Notes under the pieces: generated by a model | What the model was told of the DNA's origin: nothing | Database searches by the model: none | What the model saw: only the letters and a program-made list of their open reading frames with translations | Assembly: GCF_963678635.1 (NCBI RefSeq) | Contig: NC_087065.1 | Coordinates: 18,301,623-18,365,622, forward strand | DNA length: 64,000 nucleotides | Direction of reading: 5' to 3' | Origin: Symsagittifera roscoffensis | Taxonomy: Eukaryota > Xenacoelomorpha > Acoela > Convolutidae | Made by a program: the position numbers and the translations under genes | Shown here: piece after piece, positions 35,134 to 44,446 of the stretch | How positions within the stretch are numbered: position 1 is the first letter of the stretch | Layout: each line of letters opens with the position of its first letter

Positions 35134-36939
35134 TTAGTCATCGGGGAAAAAACCGTGGGGGAAGATGTCGTGGATGAGATCGGAAGTTGTTAGTAGTTTA
35201 GCTAAGATGCGGATGATATTTTTAGTCTGAAGCAGTGGCCAAAGCAATTGAAGTGCCTTGATAGTGGTTAGTTCTTCAGTGCCAACTGCAAACTCATAAG
35301 GTGTGTTTTGGATTAGATTATATAATTTGTGATTGAATTTAGTGTTGTGGATGAATTCTAAAATTGGGATTTCTATAGGTTGTACAAACTCGTGCGGGAT
35401 AAGGAAGGGTCGGGATTCTTCGGCGTTGAAGGTCTTGGTGATGGGACAGAAGATGTACATTTGGGTTATGGGATCATAATTGCGAAGAATACCATGAAGG
35501 TTAGTATCTTTAATGCAATATGTGAAATTTAGGAAAAATGGTGAAGTGTATTTGGAATTAATGAATTGAAAACGATGGTGTGGTTGTCTAGAGGGTGTGT
35601 GTAGGTCAAAGTGATTTTGGATGAAGCGATAATAACTATATGTGTGGGTTTGTTTAGTGCGCAACATAATATCGTGTGAGCAGTGTAAATCTCTTTCGTG
35701 TGGTGCAAGGAAATGAAAGGTTAGTGAAAATATTTGGAAGCGTTCTTTAAAACTTTCGTATGCTTGTGTGTCTGTTAGTGCTTCTGAAATAATGTGATCA
35801 AACTTTCGGTCGAAGATGTTTAGTGTAAATATATATGGTGTCTTGATGAAAAATTTCTCGGTAATTTGTAGATTAGCGAAGCGATCGTCGTCTAAGAATT
35901 GATCTTGGTTAGCTCTGATGATGTTGTGATCATAGTATTCGAGTGTATATTCGTTAGCTCTAGGTGCAGTGTGTGTTTTTAGTGATTTTTTATATCCAAC
36001 GTAAGTAAATTGTCTAGCGGTTAGTGGTGTAGTGAGTCGATATAGCATGTCCGTATTTCGCTCTATATCGATGTGAGTGTTAGATAAAGGGAAGCAAAGA
36101 GGGTTCGTAAAATGATAATATGAGGTCCAAGAGAGAGTGGGCATTAAAACGTATTCATCTACAAAGTTGCGTGTTTCGTTAGTGTCGTGGGGGGTGTTTA
36201 AGGTGTATTGTGGGAATGAGGGTAAGGTGATGGCTAAAAATTCTTTTGTGTTAGTATGCTTGGGGTGGTTGATGTATTCACGGGCTGTTCCTGGTTTTGC
36301 TGGGAAAGGATGGTTGGGGAACTTTCTTTTAAAAGTGCGGTAAGCTCTATTAGTGTTGAGTGAAGATTCAGTTGATGTGGATGATGGTGCTAATGATTCA
36401 GTATAATTTGAAGAGGGTGTAGGGGTAGGGGGGTTGGATGAATTTATTGTGGAGGAGATTTGGTTTATTGTTGGGGTATGGAGGTGGTAGGGTTGTTGTT
36501 GAAGGGTAATAAAATTATCTAGCTCTGGGGAGATTCGGGGGGTGTCTGGAGAATGAGATGATTGGTCAGAATGAAGTGAGGAGTAGGTTGGGATAACTTG
36601 GGAAGCATAAGAGGGTGTGGAAGTGATTGGGTCAGGGTTATTGGATAATATGGGTTGAAAGGGGGGTTGAGAAAAATTAGAAGAGTTATGAAAATTATTG
36701 GATGGGGATGGTTCTGAGTCGGCAAATTCATCGGGGGTTTCAATATTCGGGTTAATGAGTTGTGAGATGGAATATAAAACTGAGATGTGTGAATTAGTGT
36801 CGGAATTCATGCCTGATGTTACATTACTAGATGGAAAATCGGGTGGCGGAAAAGCAAAAAGTGGTATTATTGGGATTGGAGAGGTAAGATTGGTTGGGTG
36901 GGAATTTGATCGGTGTAGTGATCCAAGTTGGCGGCTCAT
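35134..36939 (-). CDS. 601-aa accessory protein of the giant retroelement
   Basis: An intact 601-codon ORF. Residues 1-210 are Ser/Pro/Thr/Asn-rich and probably disordered. From about residue 215 a denser, globular-looking part follows, starting AYRTFKRKFPNHPFPAKPGT, with many aromatic residues, no signal peptide and no obvious membrane segment. Its ATG overlaps the stop codon of the upstream glycoprotein ORF (ATGA at 36,936-36,939), an arrangement that favours termination-reinitiation. I recognise no family. Position after an env-like gene suggests an accessory, matrix-like or regulatory role, but that is inference only. Confidence 0.7.
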   Translation of the reverse strand: MSRQLGSLHRSNSHPTNLTSPIPIIPLFAFPPPDFPSSNVTSGMNSDTNSHISVLYSISQLINPNIETPDEFADSEPSPSNNFHNSSNFSQPPFQPILSNNPDPITSTPSYASQVIPTYSSLHSDQSSHSPDTPRISPELDNFITLQQQPYHLHTPTINQISSTINSSNPPTPTPSSNYTESLAPSSTSTESSLNTNRAYRTFKRKFPNHPFPAKPGTAREYINHPKHTNTKEFLAITLPSFPQYTLNTPHDTNETRNFVDEYVLMPTLSWTSYYHFTNPLCFPLSNTHIDIERNTDMLYRLTTPLTARQFTYVGYKKSLKTHTAPRANEYTLEYYDHNIIRANQDQFLDDDRFANLQITEKFFIKTPYIFTLNIFDRKFDHIISEALTDTQAYESFKERFQIFSLTFHFLAPHERDLHCSHDIMLRTKQTHTYSYYRFIQNHFDLHTPSRQPHHRFQFINSKYTSPFFLNFTYCIKDTNLHGILRNYDPITQMYIFCPITKTFNAEESRPFLIPHEFVQPIEIPILEFIHNTKFNHKLYNLIQNTPYEFAVGTEELTTIKALQLLWPLLQTKNIIRILAKLLTTSDLIHDIFPHGFFPDD

Positions 36940-39554
36940 CGTGGGCTAAAAAAATGATTATTTTGAGACTGAAAAGCGGTGGTATGGGGTTGTTCAATAA
37001 TTTGTTCATAAGTATTATGATCTTGTGACTGGTGTGTCATTATATGTTGGATGGGACTTTGTGATGTGGTGAGTCGAAAATTTGGATTATGTGTGATGGC
37101 TAAATTTCGAAAATTTCGTGGGACTAGGGATAGTGGATGGTTATTTGGTAGGGGTGGTAATTGTGGTGCCGTTGGCGTTATGTCTACATTGTTATGTTCT
37201 TCGTCGTATGTATTTTGTCGTGTTGCTATTTTTGTGTTATATTCTTTTATTTGTGCGTCTAAAAGAATTTTGTTTATAGATGTAGAAAAGATTCCAAAAA
37301 ATCCTGCAAAGAGTATGCGTGCTACGCTTGCTTGTCTGTTTACTTGTGTGTGTATAGCACATGTGTTGTAGATTCCTTTTAAAAGTGAGAAAAGAAATCC
37401 AATAAAGTTAAACATTGCGTATAAAATAGTCAATTTTTCTAAGATGTAGTAGGGCCATCCTAGAAAATCGAGGATCTCATTTTTGAGTGTAACAAAGCTA
37501 AAAATGTTAATTGGTGATATATCTTGGGGACGGTATTTTTCACCGTTTAGATATATATAATCTTTAATGTCTTTAAAATATCCGCTATAGTCTTTCGTGT
37601 AGATATCGGCAAATCCTGCGGTTTCTGCAAGTTTGCGTAAATTTTGATCTATTGATTGTCTTTGTATAGTGTCCATTTGTGTTAATAATTCTTGGAATTG
37701 TTGTGTTCTAATGTGATGTTGAATATCTGATTTTGAATAGATTCCTATTGATTGTAAGTCTATATTTGGGTTTCGAGCAATAGCGCGAATGCTTTCTGGT
37801 GAAAATTTTTTGAGTGATTGCATTAATGTGGGATATGGAGTGAGAAGATAATATTTATTTTCATCAGGGTTTAGTTGTACTACATTGTGGCTGTTTTCTG
37901 ATCCACATGGGACTGCGGTATCCCAGAAATAGGTTCTTCGTGAAAGTGTATCCACGAAATGTACTTTATTCTTATAAAAGATAGGGATTCTTTTATAACA
38001 TCGTTTATCTTCAAAAACGTATAGTGGTGATACTTTTTTAGTACAAGTATAAAACCATAAGATGTTTCCTTCATAGTCTAAAAAATTTGATCTATTTCCA
38101 GATAATAAGTATCCTGCATAGGGTATTTTTAATACTGCTAGTGCAAGTGATTGTAATATTTGTGTTCGTTCTAATTCGCATAGTTGGTGTAGTGTTTCTA
38201 ATTCGGAGAGTGACATTTCTTGAAAAATTCGGCTAATTGTATAATCTAGTTTCATATCTAAATGAATATCATAGTGGATATTACCGAAATATGTAGTATT
38301 CATTAGTGATAATTCTTGTAAGCGTGTGCTTCTGGTGTCATGGGGTTTTAGATGTCCACCAGGTTGTCCGTTGCTTTTTTCAAAATTAACTGGCATATAG
38401 GATGTTCCTTCGTTTGGAGGATGACCTGTGGCATATGGGTCAAGTTTTATTTTTCCAGTGGTCATGTCGAATCCTTTTTCGTATTCAACTAATATTTCAG
38501 AGTATTGTGTTCTGTGAAGTGGATTCCTGTATTTACATGCAAGTTCTGTTTCTTGATATATTTGAAAACGTGTCAATTTATTTTCTATATTGTGTATGTT
38601 TCTAAAATTAGTACTTTGTTTTCGTGATGGATGTACTTGTTCATATGGAATTGATTGTATAAAGTATTTTTCGTGAAATTTTATCATACGAGCGTGTATT
38701 CTTGCTACTTGAAATGTTGTACATGTATCTTCGGGGAACCAAACAATTGTTGCTTGTGTTCTCGTTGTAGGGTCGCAATAACCTTGATCATTTGTACAAG
38801 GTAATCGGATTCCTTGATAGATCATTGTATTATCTGATAAATCTCGTGTTAGTTGTATTTTTTCGAGGTGTATTTTCCAATCGAAAAACATTATTTCTTG
38901 GTATCCTTTATTTTTTGTGTCTGCTTTGCAGTTTGATGGGTTATTTATACCAATGTGTGGTATCCAATGTTTATCGTGTAGGTCATAGGTTAATCGTCCG
39001 TGTGCGCCGTTATACGGGTATTTGTCGTCTAGTTTTATATGTCCTTGGTGTCTTTCAAGTTGTGATTGATGTACAGAGTCTGAAAAAACTTGAAAGTTAA
39101 CTAACTTTCTTTCGGAGTTTTTATTTTGTGTGATGTTTAGTCTAAGTAATTCATTTTTACAATCGTCGGGATTGAGATGTAAAAGACGTTCTATATTACT
39201 CTGATAGAATGATTCATGGTCAAGTCGGTTTTTGTTTCCGTTCGAGACTTGTGAACAATGTACTTTCTTTTCGGAAAATGTTGCTGTGAATTTATAACCT
39301 GTAACTGTTGTTGCTCGGGCTTTTGAATAGAGTGTTGCTATTACATTTGTGGTTTCTATAGCTTGTGGTTCTGTTTCACATTGTGATACTTGATTTATTG
39401 CATATTTGTGTAGTGTTTTTTGTTCATTTTCTTCACAATCGTAATGTGTTACTAATAAATCTTGTGGTCCTGTACGAGGGGAAGGGTTTATGTTTTGATT
39501 TGAGATTACTAGAAAAAGGAGTTGGAGAAAAATTAATAATTTTAGAATATACAT
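36936..39554 (-). CDS. 872-aa envelope-like membrane glycoprotein
   Basis: An intact ORF with the architecture of a viral envelope protein. It has a signal peptide (residues 1-18, hydrophobic LKLLIFLQLLFLVIS), a ~680-residue ectodomain with many Cys and several N-x-S/T sites, hydrophobic segments around residues 705-730 and 742-757, and a ~110-residue tail that is Pro/Gln/His-rich. The tail holds PTAP (residues 794-797, about 37,164-37,175), the Tsg101-binding late-domain motif of budding viruses. No RxKR furin site or heptad fusion core is obvious. The Cys pattern near the N-terminus suggests to me a captured RNA-virus-type glycoprotein rather than a retroviral SU/TM, but the class is unproven. 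The start overlaps the preceding ORF by 13 nt. Confidence 0.75.
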   Translation of the reverse strand: MYILKLLIFLQLLFLVISNQNINPSPRTGPQDLLVTHYDCEENEQKTLHKYAINQVSQCETEPQAIETTNVIATLYSKARATTVTGYKFTATFSEKKVHCSQVSNGNKNRLDHESFYQSNIERLLHLNPDDCKNELLRLNITQNKNSERKLVNFQVFSDSVHQSQLERHQGHIKLDDKYPYNGAHGRLTYDLHDKHWIPHIGINNPSNCKADTKNKGYQEIMFFDWKIHLEKIQLTRDLSDNTMIYQGIRLPCTNDQGYCDPTTRTQATIVWFPEDTCTTFQVARIHARMIKFHEKYFIQSIPYEQVHPSRKQSTNFRNIHNIENKLTRFQIYQETELACKYRNPLHRTQYSEILVEYEKGFDMTTGKIKLDPYATGHPPNEGTSYMPVNFEKSNGQPGGHLKPHDTRSTRLQELSLMNTTYFGNIHYDIHLDMKLDYTISRIFQEMSLSELETLHQLCELERTQILQSLALAVLKIPYAGYLLSGNRSNFLDYEGNILWFYTCTKKVSPLYVFEDKRCYKRIPIFYKNKVHFVDTLSRRTYFWDTAVPCGSENSHNVVQLNPDENKYYLLTPYPTLMQSLKKFSPESIRAIARNPNIDLQSIGIYSKSDIQHHIRTQQFQELLTQMDTIQRQSIDQNLRKLAETAGFADIYTKDYSGYFKDIKDYIYLNGEKYRPQDISPINIFSFVTLKNEILDFLGWPYYILEKLTILYAMFNFIGFLFSLLKGIYNTCAIHTQVNRQASVARILFAGFFGIFSTSINKILLDAQIKEYNTKIATRQNTYDEEHNNVDITPTAPQLPPLPNNHPLSLVPRNFRNLAITHNPNFRLTTSQSPIQHIMTHQSQDHNTYEQIIEQPHTTAFQSQNNHFFSPR

Positions 39555-40678
39555 GTGTATGATAATCCTGAGTATGGATTATAAAATGTAATGTAGCCAA
39601 TTGTGTTTTTGGTATATCTGTCGTATTTGTATATTACTTCAGTAGTTATAAACGGTGGTGGTAGTGATTGAGCTGTTATGTTAGGTGGGTTTAATGGGTA
39701 GGGATGTTGGGTAATATTGTTTAACTTAACTGTGATTTCAAACTTTAATTGTAAACTGTTTTGTTGGAGTATTTGAATATTGTGATCACGGATATCGTTG
39801 TGAATATCTTGGCGATATTGTAATCTATTAAGTGCCCAGTTATGAAGGTGGTTACTTTCTTGATGTTTTCCAAATAATGGTGGAGGTGCTGTAAATGTAT
39901 TCCAATCTAATCTTAAAGGAATATTTATTGATGATTGTTCTCGATATCTGGCGTCGAGATTATTTGGAAAATTTAAGTTAAAAGGTGGTGGTGAAATCTG
40001 GCTTATTGATGGTGTTGATGGTAGTGATAATGTTTCTGGTAGTGATGAGGATGTTGTTGTATCCGTAGAAATATCTATTGGATTATTGACTAAATTTAAT
40101 TCACCTTGTGTAAATGAATGTGTTGTCCAATATGGTAGTCGTGATGCCTGGTTTGGGGGGTTAAAGGGATTTTCACGTATTTGTTCAGATGTTGGTGTTG
40201 AACCTAAGTAATCTGATGGTAGGCTTGAGGTGCTACGTTGTGAAAGAAGCGTAGGGGTTTCTGGTAATATACCAACGGGGTTTTCTGGAGTGTTTTGTGA
40301 TGGGGATTGAGGTATATCAAAATGAACTCGGGGAGTTTGAAAATGTCTGTTTCGTCGAGGATGTATAATTTGTCTATTTATTTCGACTGTATTTTGGTTT
40401 TGACTAGGATTTCTTATTCTACTTAGTTCTTGTGGTAGTGTTGGGTATAGGTTATATGTTGGTTCGCTTAGAGGTGCTTGTCGTTGAACTGGTTCTAGTG
40501 GTTCTGATAAACGAGCATGTCGTTCTTCAAAAGTGTATGGATTGTCTTGAAAAGAAATTCGTGTAGATGTTTGAGGATTTTGAGTAGTTGAAGGTGGTGT
40601 TGGGTTATTTTGGGATGATGTCGGTGAAGACTGATTCTGTGACTGTTGGGTAGCAATTTTTGATGGATTTTTGAATTG
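39542..40678 (-). CDS. 378-codon open frame without any ATG
   Basis: From the TAA at 40,679-40,681 to the TAA at 39,542-39,544 one minus-strand frame is completely open, yet I find no in-frame ATG. The first ~230 codons are Pro/Ser/Gln/Asn-rich (low-complexity, like the 601-aa ORF's front). The last ~130 look globular, with RLDWNTFTAPPPLFGKHQ and NNITQHPYPLNPPNITAQ, and end shortly after NPYSGLSYTCIF. The end overlaps the glycoprotein start by 13 nt. It would need splicing, a non-AUG start or fusion to another exon to be made. Frameshifting from the 62-aa ORF is excluded because that ORF stops before this frame opens. Confidence 0.6.
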   Translation of the reverse strand, partial: QFKNPSKIATQQSQNQSSPTSSQNNPTPPSTTQNPQTSTRISFQDNPYTFEERHARLSEPLEPVQRQAPLSEPTYNLYPTLPQELSRIRNPSQNQNTVEINRQIIHPRRNRHFQTPRVHFDIPQSPSQNTPENPVGILPETPTLLSQRSTSSLPSDYLGSTPTSEQIRENPFNPPNQASRLPYWTTHSFTQGELNLVNNPIDISTDTTTSSSLPETLSLPSTPSISQISPPPFNLNFPNNLDARYREQSSINIPLRLDWNTFTAPPPLFGKHQESNHLHNWALNRLQYRQDIHNDIRDHNIQILQQNSLQLKFEITVKLNNITQHPYPLNPPNITAQSLPPPFITTEVIYKYDRYTKNTIGYITFYNPYSGLSYTCIF

Positions 40679-40683
40679 TTACT

Positions 40684-40872
40684 TTAGTGGGAAGGTTTAT
40701 GTTTATTATAATATTCTTCCAAAAAAATAATTAGAAAAATTGTTGCTAGGGCAAATGTGATGATTGCTTTCTTTATACATTTGCATATTGTCAAAATGAG
40801 GGATGATAAAAATGTTATGAAAATTACAAACAATAAAAAAATATCAGTTCTACTGAAAATTGTTCGTATCAT
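40684..40872 (-). CDS. Small hydrophobic membrane ORF
   Basis: A 62-codon ORF. Residues 11-30 (IFLLFVIFITFLSSLILTIC) and 36-50 (AIITFALATIFLIIF) are two strong candidate membrane segments separated by a short basic loop (CKCIKKA). It lies between integrase and the ATG-less frame on the same strand. Small viroporin-like or transport-like proteins have this shape, but no homology is recognised. It could also be a chance AT-rich frame; its position in a tight ORF series makes it worth listing. Confidence 0.45.
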   Translation of the reverse strand: MIRTIFSRTDIFLLFVIFITFLSSLILTICKCIKKAIITFALATIFLIIFLEEYYNKHKPSH

Positions 40873-41697
40873 TTAGACAAGTTATATGAATCGTACCTGT
40901 GGATATAATCAAGGGTTTTGGAAAGTTGGAGAAATAGTTCGAATATAGTGTAGAAAATTTAAAAAATGTTACAAAAAATGATTAGGATTATTAGAAAAGA
41001 TTCAAGTATATCAAAAAGAAATATTATAAAGGTTTCAAGTATTGTAAAAAAATGTTTAAGATTTATGAGTATTTGAGTAACTGATTGAGAGAAGAGCATT
41101 TAAGAAATGATCTCTTGGTCGAATATTTTTTGCTGTTTGAGGCGATTTTCAAGTGTGGTCGGATTATTTATTAGTTTTTTGACAAGTGGGTTGAGTTTTG
41201 TAAAAAATTGTTGGGGGCAATTTTCATGGTGATCGGGAGGTCGTCTTTTTCTTTATTTTTGTTTGTCAAATGATCCGGGGTATGGTGAGATTTTTATACT
41301 TTAGGCTAATTGAAATGTTCATTTTGTTACTTTAGGCTAAGTTAACAAATTTGTTTTGGGGGTATTCGTGGTCTGAGTTGGGGAAATATTGTTGATCTTT
41401 GGGTTATTAGATAAGGGAGGGGTACGGTATTATGGTGATATTTATTTTAGTTGTCAAGTTGGAGTGGTTTGCTTATTTTTGACCTGGAGGTCGTAAAGTT
41501 ATAGTTATAGATGTGCCTGGAGTTCTATATGATTCGTCTAATTGGTCTTAGTTTGAGTTAGAGAAAGTGACGGATTGGATGAATCCTATTGGTCTATTTT
41601 GAACTAGAATTATTGCGTACTTGTCAGCATGTTATTTTGAAAAATGTAAATGGAAAATGTTTCGGAGGTTTCAAGATTGTGAAGTATAATGTTAAAA
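40873..41697 (-). other. Spacer between integrase and accessory genes
   Basis: About 0.8 kb with no long ORF on the coding strand. If the downstream genes are expressed from a subgenomic RNA, as in retroviruses, this is where a splice acceptor or internal promoter would be expected. I see no single convincing site. Confidence 0.4.
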
Positions 41698-44001
41698 TTA
41701 CTTTTGAAATTCCACTTTCTTTAAAATTTTAGATTGGGGGATGAATATTTTATAGTTTTTACGTGGTTGATTTCGGAGTCTTGTTGTTTTTCTATTTTCT
41801 GATTTGTCGATTTGTTCTTGGGGTATTATTTGTTCGGTCATTTTTTTATTTTTTCTTTGTTTTGGGGATTCTTTATGGTCTTTTGTATCGTTTTTGGTGG
41901 CGGTTGGTTTTGTGTTTTGATTTTCGGTGGGGTTATCATTTTGTTCTGTGTTTTTCAGATGTGGTTCATTTTGAATGATTTTTAATCCTGTGAAAGAATA
42001 TAATTGAGTTATTTCGCGGAGTGCGTATTCTTTTGGGTAATAAGTTAATAGGTTGTTTCGATGTTGAACGATTTCTTTTTTGTTTGAGTCGGTAATTTTA
42101 TATGTGACATCAGTGGGTTTTGCAATTATTTGGTATGGTCCTTTTCGAAGGGGTTGTAATTTTTTAGAAATTTCTTTTTGAGTATTAAAATTAGGTATTA
42201 AAACAAATGTTCCAATTTTTAATTCGGAGGCTGGTGTAAAACGTGAATTGATTTGTTCATTGATGTTTTGTCTTTGTAATAACTTTTTTGTTATTTTTTG
42301 ATAAATTTCATTGTGTTTTTTATCTCTATTTAGAATCCATTCGGTGTGTGTACCGGAGGCTAGTTTAAGAATTTGTGGGTGATGAAAATGATCTTCATCG
42401 TGTGTATGTAAAGGTAGGTTATAACAAATTGAGTCTTTATTTGGTTGACAATAACCTTGTGCGTTTTTATGAGAATTTGCTGTAAACATTATTGGTTTGC
42501 GTGGCTTTTGGTTAAAAACCATTTCGTATGGTGACATTCCTAAAGTTGTCGTAATTTGTGAATTATATGCTAAGGAAAATAATTTTACATCTGCTGACCA
42601 TTCGGTATATTTTGTATCATTTCCGTTGATGATACATCTGAGATATTCTTGTAATGAACGGTTCATACCTTCGACTAAGCCGTTTGTCCAAGGTGCATGA
42701 GATGTACGTGGTTTGTGTTTAATGTTGTATAAATGACATAGTGTGATAATTTCATTATTTTTGAATTCTGTACCGTTGTCTGTAACTAAAATTTCTGGTA
42801 GTCCGAATTTTGCTATCCAGTGTTCATAGAGTGTTGTGTAAGCGTAATAAGCGTTACAATGTGGTACTGGGTTAATTGCTACATAATGTGTAAATGCGTC
42901 AACAATTACCATAATGTAGGAGTTTCCTTCGGATGAGGGTGAAATTGGTCCTTTGGTATCAAATGAGATACGATGATTAAAGTACAAACTTTGTCCTTTA
43001 AAATCTTGTTTTTGTGCTATTTGTTTTTGATTTGGGTAAGGTTTATTTAGTTGACATACTATACAATCATTGCATAGTATTTTTATCCAAATTGGTGCAT
43101 TTGGGAAGTAAAAATTTTGTTTAAAATTTGAATATGTTTTTTCTGATCCAGAGTGTCCTTTAATATTTTGTGTATGTGAAATATTAAAAGCTATAAGAAT
43201 CATACTTAAAGGGAGACAGGGAACTGTAGATTCATTCAGGTTATACTCTAAAAGGTCTGTATTTTCGTTAATTGTTGTGTTGTTAAATTTGCGAAAGTAT
43301 CGGAGGAGTGTTTTGTTTCCTAGAATGGTTGAATCTGCCTTGACAGGTTTAGTTTTATATTTGTGCCATGATTTTAGTTGTCTAATTATCGGGTCAAGAT
43401 TTTGATATTGTTTCAGTGTTGAAATTGTAATCGTTTCTGTTGGAGGGAGAAAAATGTTTTCAATTTCGAATTTAGATAAGGGTATTGTATCAAGTGGGTC
43501 GTGAAGGTCAAAAACTTGATTTATTGTGTATTTTGAATCATTTGTTTGTGGTCCTGATAAATTTATTTTATCAGTTAAATCTTCTTTTTCAATTAGTGGA
43601 AAATGGTCTTTCTTAGGCGGGTGTTGTTTTGTTCGTTTTTGTTGGGTGTTATTTTTTATCCATTGAGAATATGGGATTGGTTTGAAAGTTGATGTTCCAA
43701 GTAGATCAACTTCATAATGATTATTTTGACAATCTAAATAAAGTGGGAAATGTTGTAAACTATTTATTTGTGATTGTTCAATATCAGTTTTTACTGCATA
43801 TTTGCATTCCAATCGGGGTGATGTTTCGTTTTCTGCAAGGTAGAATTTTATGTTTTTGGGTATTTCAACTGTTGTTTTTCGTGTAAGTAATTCAGGTGGT
43901 GTATTTCGACTTAAGGTGTCTGGTAATGCAAGATTTTTTCCTGCAGTCCAAACTATATGTAAGTTTGGAAATTTCATTAGAATTAGTTGAAATCTGTAAA
44001 C
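41698..44001 (-). CDS. Integrase region of the Ty3-like pol
   Basis: A 759-codon ORF (41,698-43,977), preceded in the same frame by a TGA at 44,002. It starts at the end of RNase H (a WTAGKNLALPDTLSR connection typical of Ty3/gypsy). A zinc-binding H-H-C-C follows (His268, His275, Cys305, Cys308), then the catalytic core SFDTKGP (Asp340), VTDNGTEF (Asp400) and GLVEGMN (Glu436), giving the expected D,D-35-E spacing. A GPY/F module (RKGPYQII) lies near residue 630, then a long Lys/Asn/Gln-rich tail. All catalytic residues are present. The enzyme inserts the cDNA into the genome. Confidence 0.92.
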   Translation of the reverse strand, partial: VYRFQLILMKFPNLHIVWTAGKNLALPDTLSRNTPPELLTRKTTVEIPKNIKFYLAENETSPRLECKYAVKTDIEQSQINSLQHFPLYLDCQNNHYEVDLLGTSTFKPIPYSQWIKNNTQQKRTKQHPPKKDHFPLIEKEDLTDKINLSGPQTNDSKYTINQVFDLHDPLDTIPLSKFEIENIFLPPTETITISTLKQYQNLDPIIRQLKSWHKYKTKPVKADSTILGNKTLLRYFRKFNNTTINENTDLLEYNLNESTVPCLPLSMILIAFNISHTQNIKGHSGSEKTYSNFKQNFYFPNAPIWIKILCNDCIVCQLNKPYPNQKQIAQKQDFKGQSLYFNHRISFDTKGPISPSSEGNSYIMVIVDAFTHYVAINPVPHCNAYYAYTTLYEHWIAKFGLPEILVTDNGTEFKNNEIITLCHLYNIKHKPRTSHAPWTNGLVEGMNRSLQEYLRCIINGNDTKYTEWSADVKLFSLAYNSQITTTLGMSPYEMVFNQKPRKPIMFTANSHKNAQGYCQPNKDSICYNLPLHTHDEDHFHHPQILKLASGTHTEWILNRDKKHNEIYQKITKKLLQRQNINEQINSRFTPASELKIGTFVLIPNFNTQKEISKKLQPLRKGPYQIIAKPTDVTYKITDSNKKEIVQHRNNLLTYYPKEYALREITQLYSFTGLKIIQNEPHLKNTEQNDNPTENQNTKPTATKNDTKDHKESPKQRKNKKMTEQIIPQEQIDKSENRKTTRLRNQPRKNYKIFIPQSKILKKVEFQK

Positions 44002-44446
44002 TCAGTGGTTTGGGTTAGATTTTTGTGTAAAGAGAAAGATGATTGGTTTATGGTCTGTGAATAAAACTGTGGGGTGTTTTGATCCAAGTATCAGAAATTC
44101 ATATTCTGTCAGTGTATATATTATGGCTGTACATTCTCTCATTAGAGTTGAGAGTCGTAGCTCTGCTTGAGTGAATAATCGAGAATTTGCTGATATGAGG
44201 TTCATTTTATTTGTACCATTATGTGATTGTAATAGTGCTGCACCGATGCCAAAGTTCGAAGCATCGCACATTGCATAAAATGGTTGATTTGAATCTGGAA
44301 TTGTGTTTGAAATTTGTTCAGTTAAAACTTCTTTATTTCTTCAAATCGTGTTTGATGTTCTGTGTTCCATTCAAAATTATTTTGTTGTCTAAGGATGTTA
44401 TAAAATGGTCGTAGATATAATTGCATTTTATAAACATATTTACTTA
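44002..44446 (-). pseudogene. RNase H region of the Ty3-like pol, frameshifted
   Basis: The connection domain and RNase H. 44,002-44,271 reads CDASNFGIGAALLQSH (first catalytic Asp), LSTLMRECTAIIY (catalytic Glu) and FTDHKPI (Asp). The preceding ~170 bp encodes the tether in two other frames (a stretch with YVYKMQLYLRPFYN). The break from RT (stop at 44,444-44,446) and a second one near 44,338 each look like loss of one base in a T-rich run. A TGA ends the frame at 44,002-44,004. The domain removes the RNA template during reverse transcription. Confidence 0.85.

Noticed and set aside
40678-40684. Ribosomal frameshift from the 62-aa ORF into the 378-codon frame
   Set aside because: The 62-aa ORF stops at 40,684-40,686, upstream of the TAA at 40,679-40,681 that opens the other frame, so no overlap exists.
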